A DNA stretch of 64,000 nt from Leptotrichia wadei. Lineage in GTDB: Bacteria > Fusobacteriota > Fusobacteriia > Fusobacteriales > Leptotrichiaceae. The notes beneath the pieces are model-generated. The model was not told where the DNA came from and ran no database searches. It saw nothing but the letters and a program-made list of their open reading frames with translations. This document shows positions 33,075 to 42,125 of this stretch, in pieces. Position numbers and translations under genes: made by a program. Location of the stretch: assembly GCF_007990545.2 (NCBI RefSeq), contig NZ_AP019829.2, positions 1,240,001 through 1,304,000 on the forward strand. The letters are read 5' to 3'. Numbering within the stretch: position 1 is the stretch's first letter; each line of letters starts with the position of its first letter.

Positions 33075-34720
33075 TTATTTACATTTAAAACTACTAGCCT
33101 TATTCTTATCTCCACCAATATAAGTTGCTACCTTTGGATATGGACAAAGTGGCTGTTCCTTATTTGGATCTGGATATTCTTTCCCTGCTTTTCCAACTAT
33201 ATAATCTGGTGCAATATTTTCTTCAGTCCATTTTTCAAGGGCTGTCAAAGCGTCAAAATTTTCCATTACAGGGCCTCCACCACAGTGATTCATTCCAGGA
33301 ACCATAAATAAACGTGTGAAATTATCAATATTTCCCATATTTTCCACTAATTTTTTATACCAGTCCCTAATGTCGTGAGCTGAAAATACGGGATCTGATA
33401 CACCTTCATAAATAATGACTTTTCTACCACGAGCTTTAAATGTTGACAAATCAGTTTTATCAGCGTCATTTAATCCACCAATTTCATTTGTTTTGGCAAC
33501 ATCCTTATCAAAATCAAATTCTGTTGGTTTCATTCCTGGTCTTGCAGGCTTCATATAATAATCACTCAAACTAGCTGTTCCCATCATGAAATTCATTGAA
33601 TTTGGTGTTCCTGTTTTTGAGGTCCCGTGTTTCCACATACGCCAACCCATTATATTTATTCCTGCATCATAAGGTCAAGATGCGTAAACATTTTCGCCTT
33701 TACTATTTTTCGCACCGTTGAATACTGCATTTAATAATGCAACTTTTTTCTTTCCAATTTTTTTCTCAACCATTTCAGGTTTAAAGTCGCATTTTTCCCA
33801 ATTGTTTACAATTCCATCTTTCAAACCATCTTTAGCATCACATCTATCAAGCACACCTTGAGCAACAGCATCCAAATCCTCTTGCGTCAAAGCGTCTGCA
33901 ACTATTTTGTTACCATTTTTATCAGTCGGTACATATTTTAGAAATTGGTTGTTGTCCCATATTTCACCAATTGCAGCTTTCGACAATCTGAATCCAGGAT
34001 TTCCCGCAATAATTCCATCAAACTCATTTGGATAATACATAGCGGCTTGCATTGCCTCACGACCTCCATTTGAACATCCCAAAAATAACTGTGTTTTGGC
34101 ATCAAATTATACATTTCGTTGATTAATTGTTTTGCAACATTCGTAACTTTTCCAGTAGATTAGAATGCATAATTTAAGATAGCTTGTTGATCTTTTGCAA
34201 AACTTGTATTACTTCCAAAATGTCCACTGTCAGTACTTACAACGGCATATCCACGAGTCAAAGCTGGTTCTGCGGTTGATCCTGACGGACGGGCTGTCCC
34301 AGTTGCTGGTGAAACGGAACCATCTAATCCTCCACCACCTTGAAATAAAAACTTATTATTCCATTTTGCAGGTAATCTCAATTCAAATCCAATCGAATAA
34401 TCTTTCCCATCTGCACCTTTTCTATTTTCAATTTTCTCTTTCACAACACAGTGTGCAGGTGCCGAAGCCTTAGCCGTACTAGAACCACTAAAGCTAGCAT
34501 TAGCATCTTCTTCCAAAGGTCCTTCCTCTTTCCATTCCGTACTTGTAATCTCAGTCTGATAAATTTTGCTATTTTTTAAGCTCATACATTTTTCCTTTGT
34601 TGCTCCAGTAAATACAACTGATTTTTTTTCAAGTTTTTTATTATTTGTTTTTGCTGCAAAAGTTGTAATTCCTGCCACCATTAAAAGTGATGAAACCATC
34701 ATTAATTTAAACTTTTTCAT
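33075..34720 (-). pseudogene. Tannase/feruloyl-esterase family gene with three disabling lesions
   Basis: Three consecutive minus-strand frames together make one protein of about 545 residues with a signal peptide (KLMMVSSLLMVAGITTFA), the serine motif GCSNGGREA, and the late Asp/His region PGMNHCGGG of tannases. The lesions are a TAA at 34160-34162 (a one-base change from a sense codon), a one-base loss in a T run near 34085 that shifts frame just before the serine motif, and a TGA at 33675-33677 where Trp fits. The family hydrolyses gallate or ferulate esters outside the cytoplasm. Between lesions the sequence is well kept, so inactivation looks recent. Confidence 0.88.
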
Positions 34721-34819
34721 TATACTTCCTCCAAAAAATAAACTGTTACTTTACTATTACTAGTATACCATAAAAAATATAGAGTTTAAATTTATAAATT
34801 AAAAAAATTTTTTGACTAA

Positions 34820-34847
34820 TTGACTTTTTTTGAAAATATGATATAAT
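34820..34847 (+). promoter_or_regulatory. Strong sigma-70-type promoter with extended -10
   Basis: TTGACT (34820-34825), a 16-base spacer ending in TGA, then TATAAT (34842-34847). A second TTGACT lies eight bases further upstream. It points at the RNA unit starting near 34853. Confidence 0.75.
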
Positions 34848-34852
34848 TAAAT

Positions 34853-34928
34853 TGTTAAAAACCCTAAGGGGAACTTATGATATGTAATAAAATTGGGATT
34901 AAAAGCTAGATTTTTCTAGCTTTTTTTG
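34853..34928 (+). ncRNA. Putative short RNA ending at an intrinsic terminator
   Basis: Transcription from the promoter at 34820-34847 would start near 34853 and meet a perfect AAAGCTAG/CTAGCTTT hairpin with a T7 tail at 34902-34927, giving an RNA of about 75 bases with no start codon in good context. Two blocks in it (34879-34888 and 34892-34899) are complementary to 34961-34970 and 34947-34954, just upstream of the ribosome site of the 21-codon frame at 34987. It could be an RNA antitoxin or a transcription-attenuating leader. Confidence 0.5.
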
Positions 34929-34986
34929 TTATAATTAACTTTGGGTATCCCAATGCCCAAATTACATATCAAGGAGGTTTAGAGCA

Positions 34987-35052
34987 GTGAATAGCGATGA
35001 ACTTATTAGACTTCTAGTTATTATGTATATTATTTACAGATTAACTAGATAG
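34987..35052 (+). CDS. 21-codon hydrophobic peptide, possible type I toxin
   Basis: A GTG start sits nine bases after a full AAGGAGG ribosome site (34971-34977). The peptide has an acidic/polar start (NSDEL), a hydrophobic core LIRLLVIMYIIYRL and a basic end LTR, the build of small membrane toxins of type I toxin-antitoxin systems. Downstream bases 35076-35084 can pair with the ribosome-site flank 34979-34986 with one bulge, as in self-masked toxin mRNAs. It matches no family I can name. The strong ribosome site and the RNA structures argue that it is real. Confidence 0.5.
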   Translation: MNSDELIRLLVIMYIIYRLTR

Positions 35053-35135
35053 TCGAAAAATCTCGAATTTCACCTCTGCCTCTACCCTTAGGGGATTTGA
35101 ACTATTCAACTTATTTAAATTATAAATTAATAAAA

Positions 35136-35831
35136 TTAACAATTTTCTAAAATCCAAACAAATCCTTTTCCAGTTCGTATATCTGAATCATTAAAATGAT
35201 TTCCCTCATTCCATTCCAAAATACTTTTTTCAATTCCAGAATTTTTTAATATTTCAGAATACTCCCTTATATTGTCACCAATTTTAGCTAATATTTTATG
35301 TTTAGAAGTTTCTTCCAGTTTTCCAAGGCTCAGATATACATTGTTTGCCTTTAGTTCAGCATTTCTTACAAAATCTATCCAGCCCTCATACCACACAGAA
35401 GGAGAAACGCCTGCTACTCCATAAAAAGTATTAGTTTCATAACCACTCCACAGAGAAAATAATCCAGCAAGAGAATATCCGCCTAAAATATACTTCACAT
35501 TCTTTTCTTGAATATTCATAAATTCTGCCAAACTTGGAATCAATTTTTCCTTTATAAACTCTAATGTTTTACCAGCTCCATCTCCAAAATTTCCTTTTCC
35601 ACGAAGAAGTGGCATTTCCCAAGGTGTCAGTTCGCTATTCCAGTCTTCTATTTTAAAAGCTGCCAAACTAAAATTTTTATCCGTATTTTCAGAAATATAT
35701 TTCACTTCATTGTCTAAAAGTTGCATATCATGCTCATCGACAGGCTGTATTAGGATATATTCTATCTTTTTATTTTCATTTGTATATAAAATACATTCTT
35801 TTTCTTCTATTTTGAAATTTAATTTTTTCAT
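35136..35831 (-). CDS. Alpha/beta-hydrolase-fold esterase
   Basis: This 231-residue protein has the nucleophile elbow GGYSLAGLFSLW near residues 116-127 (GxSxxG with Ser), a following GVSPSVWYEGW block and a C-terminal ExNHF segment with His. This is the arrangement of the esterase-D/Fes-like group. No signal peptide is seen, so it is cytoplasmic. It is a single gene on the minus strand between the peptide locus and the plus-strand island. The substrate is unknown. Confidence 0.82.
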   Translation of the reverse strand: MKKLNFKIEEKECILYTNENKKIEYILIQPVDEHDMQLLDNEVKYISENTDKNFSLAAFKIEDWNSELTPWEMPLLRGKGNFGDGAGKTLEFIKEKLIPSLAEFMNIQEKNVKYILGGYSLAGLFSLWSGYETNTFYGVAGVSPSVWYEGWIDFVRNAELKANNVYLSLGKLEETSKHKILAKIGDNIREYSEILKNSGIEKSILEWNEGNHFNDSDIRTGKGFVWILENC

Positions 35832-36082
35832 ATTTGCTCCTTTTTTAATATTTTTTGAATATTGAATTTATTTTAAATAGATTTTGATTAATATAATTAA
35901 TTATAGCATATGTTTTTAAAAATTTTATTCAATTTATTTATACTATTTTTATAATTTTTTTCTTTGCTTAAATATATTTAATTTTTTTTAAAATTGTGGT
36001 AAAATAAATGGAATATTTGATGAAATCTTGGATTTTGCTAAGCTTTATCAATAAAAAAATATTTATAAACGAGGAAAATGAA

Positions 36083-36379
36083 ATGTTTAGAAAGAAAAAT
36101 GAAATTTTTTATGTTGGAAAAGTTGAAATTATTATTAATGAATCAACCCTTGATGTATTTAGAAATACAATCTATTATGTAGATATGCAGGATGCTCTGT
36201 GTATTAAAAGTGTTCCGTTTATTACCTGTGATATTTATGAAGATGAATTTCCCGACCATTTAATTGCTCAGGTAGGACTGGAAGATGACGAGGAAAATGA
36301 TATATTACCAAGTGTAGAGGAACTGAAAAATAAAAAAATTGTTTGCTTTATTCAGTTAGATGAGCATATAATGAGATAA
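36083..36379 (+). CDS. Small acidic protein of unknown function
   Basis: This protein has 98 residues from the ATG at 36083, chosen for the GAGG box eight bases upstream; an open frame continues back to 36008 without a ribosome site. It has no signal or membrane helix. The middle (NTIYYVDMQDALCIKSVPF) is beta-like, and an acidic stretch with DDEEN lies near the end. I do not recognise it. It is the first of seven plus-strand unknown genes. Confidence 0.65.
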   Translation: MFRKKNEIFYVGKVEIIINESTLDVFRNTIYYVDMQDALCIKSVPFITCDIYEDEFPDHLIAQVGLEDDEENDILPSVEELKNKKIVCFIQLDEHIMR

Positions 36380-36433
36380 AACTGTTGAACTGCTCAGAAT
36401 TATATACAAAATATTCAAATGGAGGTTATTTTT

Positions 36434-37207
36434 ATGAACATGGAAATTATACAAATTTGTGATATTACATTAACAGTAAAATTTGCCTTAAAAACTAAAA
36501 CTAATATTGAATATTTTCCTTTTGAATATGAAAAAAGTATAGAATTTTTATTCTCTAAAAATAAAATAGATTTTTTAGAAAAAAACTATAAAGCCAGAAA
36601 TATTGAAGAATGGTTTGATTATTGTTTAAAGTTAAGTTTAGAAGATATAAAAATTTTATTACCTGTTTCATCTAAAAATTTAAATATTTCCAACGATTTA
36701 AATACAGGTAAAATTAAACTTATTTGCTATTTTAAAAATAATTTGATTCTTTATTTTACACCAAAATGGAAGAAAACAAGTGGTGGACGAAATGTTATTT
36801 ATACTGCTCACAAATATGAAAATTCTATCAATGGAAAACTTAAATTTTATGATAATACAGAAGATTTTAAAAATATATTAAGTAAAATAGCAACTTTGGC
36901 TGATAAAATTAATTTTTCAAATTTTGGAAATATCTTTAGAAAAGCTTTTAACATTTTAAATGGGGAAAGTTTTGAAAATATAAGAAATACTCTTTATGGA
37001 CAAACTCTTTTTAAAATACCTAAAATAAATGCAAGACTTTTTTATTCCGCCAAAATTTCTAATGTTTTTGGTGGAATGAGTTCCTGGAATGACAGCCCTC
37101 CTTATTATGCACACAAAAAAGGGCTTGAAAGTGAATATGACAGTCTTACGGAAGAACTTTTGACACAAATTAGGCTTGCTCTTTTATATTCTGTAAATGA
37201 ATGGTAA
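36434..37207 (+). CDS. Protein of unknown function
   Basis: This protein has 257 residues from the ATG at 36434, after GGAGG at 36421; the frame's earlier ATG at 36419 overlaps that box. It is soluble, with mixed alpha/beta character and no motif I can name. The end reads WNDSPPYYAHKKGLESEYDS, then a helix LLTQIRLALLYSVNEW. It lies 55 bases after the previous gene and 29 before the next. Confidence 0.7.
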   Translation: MNMEIIQICDITLTVKFALKTKTNIEYFPFEYEKSIEFLFSKNKIDFLEKNYKARNIEEWFDYCLKLSLEDIKILLPVSSKNLNISNDLNTGKIKLICYFKNNLILYFTPKWKKTSGGRNVIYTAHKYENSINGKLKFYDNTEDFKNILSKIATLADKINFSNFGNIFRKAFNILNGESFENIRNTLYGQTLFKIPKINARLFYSAKISNVFGGMSSWNDSPPYYAHKKGLESEYDSLTEELLTQIRLALLYSVNEW

Positions 37208-37235
37208 AATATAATAAAATTATAATGGAGGATTT

Positions 37236-38804
37236 ATGAAATTTTTTCAAAATATACTTATTATTGTAGTTGTAGTAACAATTATTTTTCTAATAAAAAA
37301 ATTAATGATAACAAAAAAATTAGAAAAAAAGGAGAATAAAAAATTGGAAAACAAAAATTTATCTATATATGAATTAATAAAATCTTCTATTCAAGAGTGC
37401 GGAAAATTACCTGAAGATTTTGCTTTGCCCCAAGAAGAGGAGAATGGAATTCCTTGGGCAGATGGTGCAATGGATGGCGTTTTTTTGTATCATACTGCTA
37501 TAAATGAAGAAAATATAGAAACTTTGAAGAATATTGTATTTCAAATTTCAGAAGGAAAATTTAAAGAAGCTCAAAATAATTTAGACCATTTAGATTTTTT
37601 AATGGTTTCATCAAGAACTTCCTTGCTAAATTGGATTATTCAAGAAAGTGAAAAAATAAATGCTAATAATATGTATGAATTTACTATCTCTCAATTGAAA
37701 ACTTCTAAAAATAAAGAAAATATAAAATTTTCTTTGGCTGTATTATTATTAATGGGAGTTGAGAAAGATGTTAAAGCAATGGAAATAATAAAAACTTTGG
37801 CTCTTTCTGACGAGTTTACCTTATTTTGTTTAGATATAATAACTAGACTAGAAAATTCAAATGAAGAAATTTTTGAAATTGCTAAAAAGGTTAAAGGATG
37901 GGGAAGAGTACATTCTATCGCATATTTAGAACCCGCTAATGATGAAATAATAAAAGAGTGGATATTGGAAGAAGGCTGTCACAATGAAATAGATCCAGCA
38001 TACACTGCATTAACTTGTGTAAAAAAAATAAATTTACTAGAATTATTAGATGAAGAAAATATTTCTAATAAAAAATTTAATGCCATTTCATATTTAATTA
38101 CTGCTTTATTAAATGAAGGACCTGCTTCTGGAATTTCATCCTTAGAAAATAAAGAAATGCTAATTGAAAGATATTTAAAAAAAGCAAAATATTTATCTTC
38201 AACAGAAAACGATTATCGTGCTGTTATGATGATTAAAGAATATATAAAAGATGACAAAAAAATTAATAATAATTTTATAAAAATTTGCAATGAGATTTTA
38301 AATTCTGAAAGAACTGTAAATAATATAAAAGAATTAATGAAGAAAGGATATTCTTATGATATAGCAAAATATATAAAAATAGACATTGAACCGTATGCTT
38401 TAGAATATTTACAAAGTAATCTTTTAAAAAATCCCTATATAATGTATGATATATCAAAAAAAGAAAATATAGAAAAACTTGTCTTACTCGTAGAAAAAAG
38501 ATTACCATTAGAAAAAATGAAAGGATCTCCTACTGATAAAATCAATTTTAGAAATGAAGAATTTACAGTTTTAGATGTTGCAGTTAGAACTCTAGAAAAT
38601 TTTGAAGGGATAGGAAAAAATTTAATGATATGTGCTCTAAATTCTCCATATGAAAATGTGAGATATGGAGCAGCTAATACATTGGAAAAATGGAAAGGGA
38701 AGGGATATATTTTTCCTGATGAAATAATACAAAATATAAAAAACTTAGAAAAAATTGAAGTTGATGATGAGTTGAAAGAAAAATTAAACAAATTAGTAAA
38801 ATGA
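37236..38804 (+). CDS. Membrane-anchored HEAT-like repeat protein, unknown function
   Basis: This 522-residue protein has one N-terminal membrane helix (IIVVVVTIIFLI, residues 8-24), a lysine-rich linker, and a long helical body with recurring two-helix units. One is NVRYGAANTLEKW near residue 480, which resembles a HEAT repeat. The body would be cytoplasmic if the basic flank follows the positive-inside rule. It belongs to no family I recognise. It is unusually Lys/Asn-rich, but so are its neighbours. Confidence 0.72.
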   Translation: MKFFQNILIIVVVVTIIFLIKKLMITKKLEKKENKKLENKNLSIYELIKSSIQECGKLPEDFALPQEEENGIPWADGAMDGVFLYHTAINEENIETLKNIVFQISEGKFKEAQNNLDHLDFLMVSSRTSLLNWIIQESEKINANNMYEFTISQLKTSKNKENIKFSLAVLLLMGVEKDVKAMEIIKTLALSDEFTLFCLDIITRLENSNEEIFEIAKKVKGWGRVHSIAYLEPANDEIIKEWILEEGCHNEIDPAYTALTCVKKINLLELLDEENISNKKFNAISYLITALLNEGPASGISSLENKEMLIERYLKKAKYLSSTENDYRAVMMIKEYIKDDKKINNNFIKICNEILNSERTVNNIKELMKKGYSYDIAKYIKIDIEPYALEYLQSNLLKNPYIMYDISKKENIEKLVLLVEKRLPLEKMKGSPTDKINFRNEEFTVLDVAVRTLENFEGIGKNLMICALNSPYENVRYGAANTLEKWKGKGYIFPDEIIQNIKNLEKIEVDDELKEKLNKLVK

Positions 38805-38900
38805 TGTATTATATCTTTTTAGAAATTTGAATAAAATTAAAAAATAAAGTGGCGATAAAAATAATAAATTAGTAAATAAAAAAAATACGGAGGTTAAAAA

Positions 38901-39830
38901 ATGAGTATAAGTTTTTATGTAAAAAACAAGAAAAAATTTTTAGGTTATGAACCGATTTTAAATGTTGAAACTGCATTGAGTTTGCTGGATAAGGAGCTTT
39001 ATACCTACAATACTGGAAATATTGATATTAATGATTTGCTGCTATCTCCTGTTTCTAATTATCAGTGTCTTTTAATAGGAGATGGTAAGGAAAGTGCAAG
39101 AGGATTTGAATTGTATTATGATAATAAAAATAAAAATTATAGCATAAGGGTTTTTACACCATCGTCCAGAGAAGATTGGCTTCTGGCATTGGAATATATA
39201 AAAGCATTGGCTAAAAAATTTGATTCAAAAATTATAAGTGAAACGGGAGAAGAATATACAGTTGACAATATTGATAAATTTGACTATGAAGGTGATATAC
39301 TTTATGGAATAGAAGGAATTTCATCACGAGTTAAAGGTGAAGATTCGACTCTTTACAGTATTTTTGGAATAAATAGAATAGTTTCCTTTAATCAGGAAAT
39401 GATTGATAGAATAGAAAATTCAGATAGCCCTATTGATACTTTTTCTAATATGGTAAAGGAAATACAATATTTAGATGCCTTCTCGGCAAATCAGCGATTT
39501 TTCAGAAATAAGGAAGACGGGAAAATAATAGGAACTTATACTCTTACACAAAATCTTAGAATGATACTTCCTTATAAACCTAGTGTTGAATTTGAAAATT
39601 CAGATATGGTTAAAAATGAAGATATTGCTTTCTGGAATATTGGACTGGTAATTATTGACGGAGATGAAAATGATCCAAACAGTTATCAAGTTGTTGGTCA
39701 ATTAGATTATAATGATTTTATAAAAAAATTACCAAAAGATAAGTATCATTTTATCGACGCTTCATATATTCTTGTTGAGCCATTAAGTAAAGAAAAAATT
39801 TTAGGATTGCTGGAAATATCTGTTAATTAA
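38901..39830 (+). CDS. DUF4299 family protein
   Basis: This 309-residue protein opens with MSISFYVKNKKK and the LNVETALSLLDKEL block I associate with DUF4299, an uncharacterised family found in Fusobacteria and streptococci. It is soluble and rich in Asp and Tyr, and repeats of YTVDNIDKFDYEGDILYGIE type occur mid-protein. An AC-GGAGG ribosome site precedes it. It sits in the unknown-gene island. No function is known. Confidence 0.75.
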   Translation: MSISFYVKNKKKFLGYEPILNVETALSLLDKELYTYNTGNIDINDLLLSPVSNYQCLLIGDGKESARGFELYYDNKNKNYSIRVFTPSSREDWLLALEYIKALAKKFDSKIISETGEEYTVDNIDKFDYEGDILYGIEGISSRVKGEDSTLYSIFGINRIVSFNQEMIDRIENSDSPIDTFSNMVKEIQYLDAFSANQRFFRNKEDGKIIGTYTLTQNLRMILPYKPSVEFENSDMVKNEDIAFWNIGLVIIDGDENDPNSYQVVGQLDYNDFIKKLPKDKYHFIDASYILVEPLSKEKILGLLEISVN

Positions 39831-39882
39831 AATAAAATGACTTTAAAATATTATTTCTAAAAATGAAATTAGGAGGCATAAA

Positions 39883-40656
39883 ATGGATAAAAATCGTAAA
39901 AGATGGGGTTATATCTTTGATGAAAAATTAGATATGTTGATTCCTAATATTCCAAGACAGAAAAAATTTGTAAAAATATTTTTGATTTTATCATTAATAT
40001 TTTTTATCATTGCTCTAATGCAATTATATTTTTTAGATAAAACTTCCCCAAAACAAATAATATTTTTGATTTATAGTGGAGGTTCAGTTTTTTTTCTTTT
40101 ATTTTTGGCTATTGTTATAAAAGTAAATATTTCTTTCATCGAAAGAAAATTGAAACAACTTGAAGAAACGACATTGCCATATGAATTTGAAATTCATCCA
40201 CTAAAAGATAATTCATATATTTTTTTGTGTATTATATTATTTATTATGTTTATTACAATACTCTATTTTAAATTAAATGAATTGTTAAAAAATTTTACAT
40301 CAAAAGATATTTTTTTCGTTATTTTTATGATTATAACGATTGCCGTCAATTTTAGCTTTTTTTTGGAAAATCTCAAAAAAAGAAAATATTCTTTAATTAT
40401 AAGTGGAAGAATTATAAAATTATTATATGAAAACAATGAAATAGAATTTATAGAAATTGATAATATCCGTTATGCCAAATTTTATGCGGCTAATGCTGGA
40501 AAAGGCAGAAAAGAAAGAAATCCCACTTTTCAAATTTTTGATAAAGAAGAGAAAAAATTTGTTGAAATGTCTATCAAGCCAACTGATTATTGTTTGCTGA
40601 AAAAATATTTTACAAAATATAATGTGATGATTGATGATTTATACGAATATTTCTAA
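39883..40656 (+). CDS. Membrane protein of unknown function
   Basis: This 257-residue protein has two pairs of membrane helices: near residues 28-48 and 54-76 (IFLILSLIFFIIALM; LIYSGGSVFFLLFLAIVI), and near 110-125 and 145-165. A soluble C-terminal domain of about 85 residues follows, resembling a bacterial PH-like sheet (YSLIISGRIIKLLYENNEIEFIE). The ribosome site is AGGAGG. The next two genes share the same general design, perhaps as distant paralogues. Confidence 0.7.
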   Translation: MDKNRKRWGYIFDEKLDMLIPNIPRQKKFVKIFLILSLIFFIIALMQLYFLDKTSPKQIIFLIYSGGSVFFLLFLAIVIKVNISFIERKLKQLEETTLPYEFEIHPLKDNSYIFLCIILFIMFITILYFKLNELLKNFTSKDIFFVIFMIITIAVNFSFFLENLKKRKYSLIISGRIIKLLYENNEIEFIEIDNIRYAKFYAANAGKGRKERNPTFQIFDKEEKKFVEMSIKPTDYCLLKKYFTKYNVMIDDLYEYF

Positions 40657-40749
40657 GAGTCTATATGATTTTAGAAATAAAAATTTTTTTTAAGATTACA
40701 AAATTACAAATTATACTCATTTTATTCAAAAAATAAGGAGAAAAATACA

Positions 40750-41124
40750 ATGTTTATTTTTATGTTGATATTGCAATTGGTAATACTTATTATTAGTATC
40801 ACAACTATTATCTATTTAATAACAAGAAAAAATACAATGGAATGTTTTTACATAGAAAATGAAATTTTATGCCTAAACTCTATGCCTACAAAAAAGATTC
40901 CACTTTCTGATATTGATTACATAGAATTTTATTGCAGTCGTTTTCGTAACAGTTGCAGAGGATTGATAAAGATTCATACGATAAATTCAAAAGTAGTCAA
41001 ACGATTTTTTCAAACAAGTAAATTTACATTTTTTGTTACTGAACAAATGGTTTTAGATGAAATTAATAAATTGACACCTATTTTGAAGGAATATTCGATA
41101 CCATACACTATTAATTATAATTAA
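40750..41124 (+). CDS. Small membrane-anchored protein of unknown function
   Basis: This 124-residue protein has one N-terminal membrane helix (LILQLVILIISITTIIYLI) followed by about 95 residues of predicted beta structure (MECFYIENEILCLNSMP, IPLSDIDYIEFY). The soluble part resembles the C-terminal domain of the product of 39883-40656. An AAGGAG box lies a few bases before the start. No family is recognised. Confidence 0.68.
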   Translation: MFIFMLILQLVILIISITTIIYLITRKNTMECFYIENEILCLNSMPTKKIPLSDIDYIEFYCSRFRNSCRGLIKIHTINSKVVKRFFQTSKFTFFVTEQMVLDEINKLTPILKEYSIPYTINYN

Positions 41125-41213
41125 ACTTCGAATGTTGTAGTTATAGAATTTTAAAAAATTTAATTATATTTATTAAAAATAACAAATCTTATACTAAAAA
41201 GGAAGTGTTTTAA

Positions 41214-41975
41214 ATGGGAATATATGAAATAATTATAGGAACAATGTTTATACCATTTTTATTTATTTTATCAATATTTTTTTCTTTATCATTAAGAAAA
41301 AGAAACATGCAAAAAATTATATCCGCTGAAATTAGTGATGCTTTAAAAGACTTAAAACCACGAGAATTTTTTTATAATTTATTAAAAATGGAAAGAACAG
41401 CAAAACCAGTTTACTGTGCAGAAATTTTTTTATTAGCGATAGACACCATTTATATCTTATTCGGTGGATATGCTGAATATCTAAAAGAGTTAAAATTTGC
41501 ACAAGAGTTTTCTGATTTTCCGATAAATCCTATGTCATCTGTATTTATTAAATTTGGTATTCCTATTTTTTTATGGTTTATTGTACTTTTTCTATTATTA
41601 TTTGCCTTATTTATGAAAAAGAAAGAGAATAAAAGATTAGCCGAAATGCTAGATAACTTAGAAAAATACAGATTTTTAAATTATGCAAAAGAAGATTTTA
41701 TCAACTCTGAGAAAATAGTTAAAACTGGAATGGTCGCACAAAGTGATTTAAAAATTGGAAGCAGATATTTATTTTCTATCTATCCAGCGTACATAATTCC
41801 TTATTCTTGGATTTCTGATATAAAAATTGATAGAGTTTATAATCGCGGAGGAAGTTATTCATCTTTAACTTTTATTTTTACTAAATCTTTTAAATATGAG
41901 AAAATATTTTTTGCTAAAAAGGAGGTTGCTGAAAAGGTTAGAGATTTTATTTTGGAAAATGAAGATTTTCATTAA
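41214..41975 (+). CDS. Membrane protein of unknown function
   Basis: This 253-residue protein has an N-terminal helix (residues 7-27), a second hydrophobic segment near 65-80, a third near 108-132 (FLWFIVLFLLLFALFM), and a C-terminal soluble part with YSWISDIKIDRVYNRGG. The last part resembles PH-like sheets, as in the two preceding genes. It is the last gene of the island; an M20 hydrolase follows after 150 bases. Confidence 0.68.
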   Translation: MGIYEIIIGTMFIPFLFILSIFFSLSLRKRNMQKIISAEISDALKDLKPREFFYNLLKMERTAKPVYCAEIFLLAIDTIYILFGGYAEYLKELKFAQEFSDFPINPMSSVFIKFGIPIFLWFIVLFLLLFALFMKKKENKRLAEMLDNLEKYRFLNYAKEDFINSEKIVKTGMVAQSDLKIGSRYLFSIYPAYIIPYSWISDIKIDRVYNRGGSYSSLTFIFTKSFKYEKIFFAKKEVAEKVRDFILENEDFH

Positions 41976-42125
41976 TTTCTTTATGTATCTTCTTGCTTCT
42001 CTTGTTCATATCCAATCATTTTTTATAAATACCGCTACTATTTGTTTTATTTTTCAAAAATTTACAAAGCCAATATTTTTTGATATAATGAAATTAAATA
42101 ATTTTTTAGAAAGTGAGTGATAAAA

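Noticed and set aside
33075-34720. Programmed readthrough or frameshifting in the tannase gene
   Set aside because: Three different lesions (two stops and a shift) without a slippery site or stem-loop are much better explained by decay or sequencing error.
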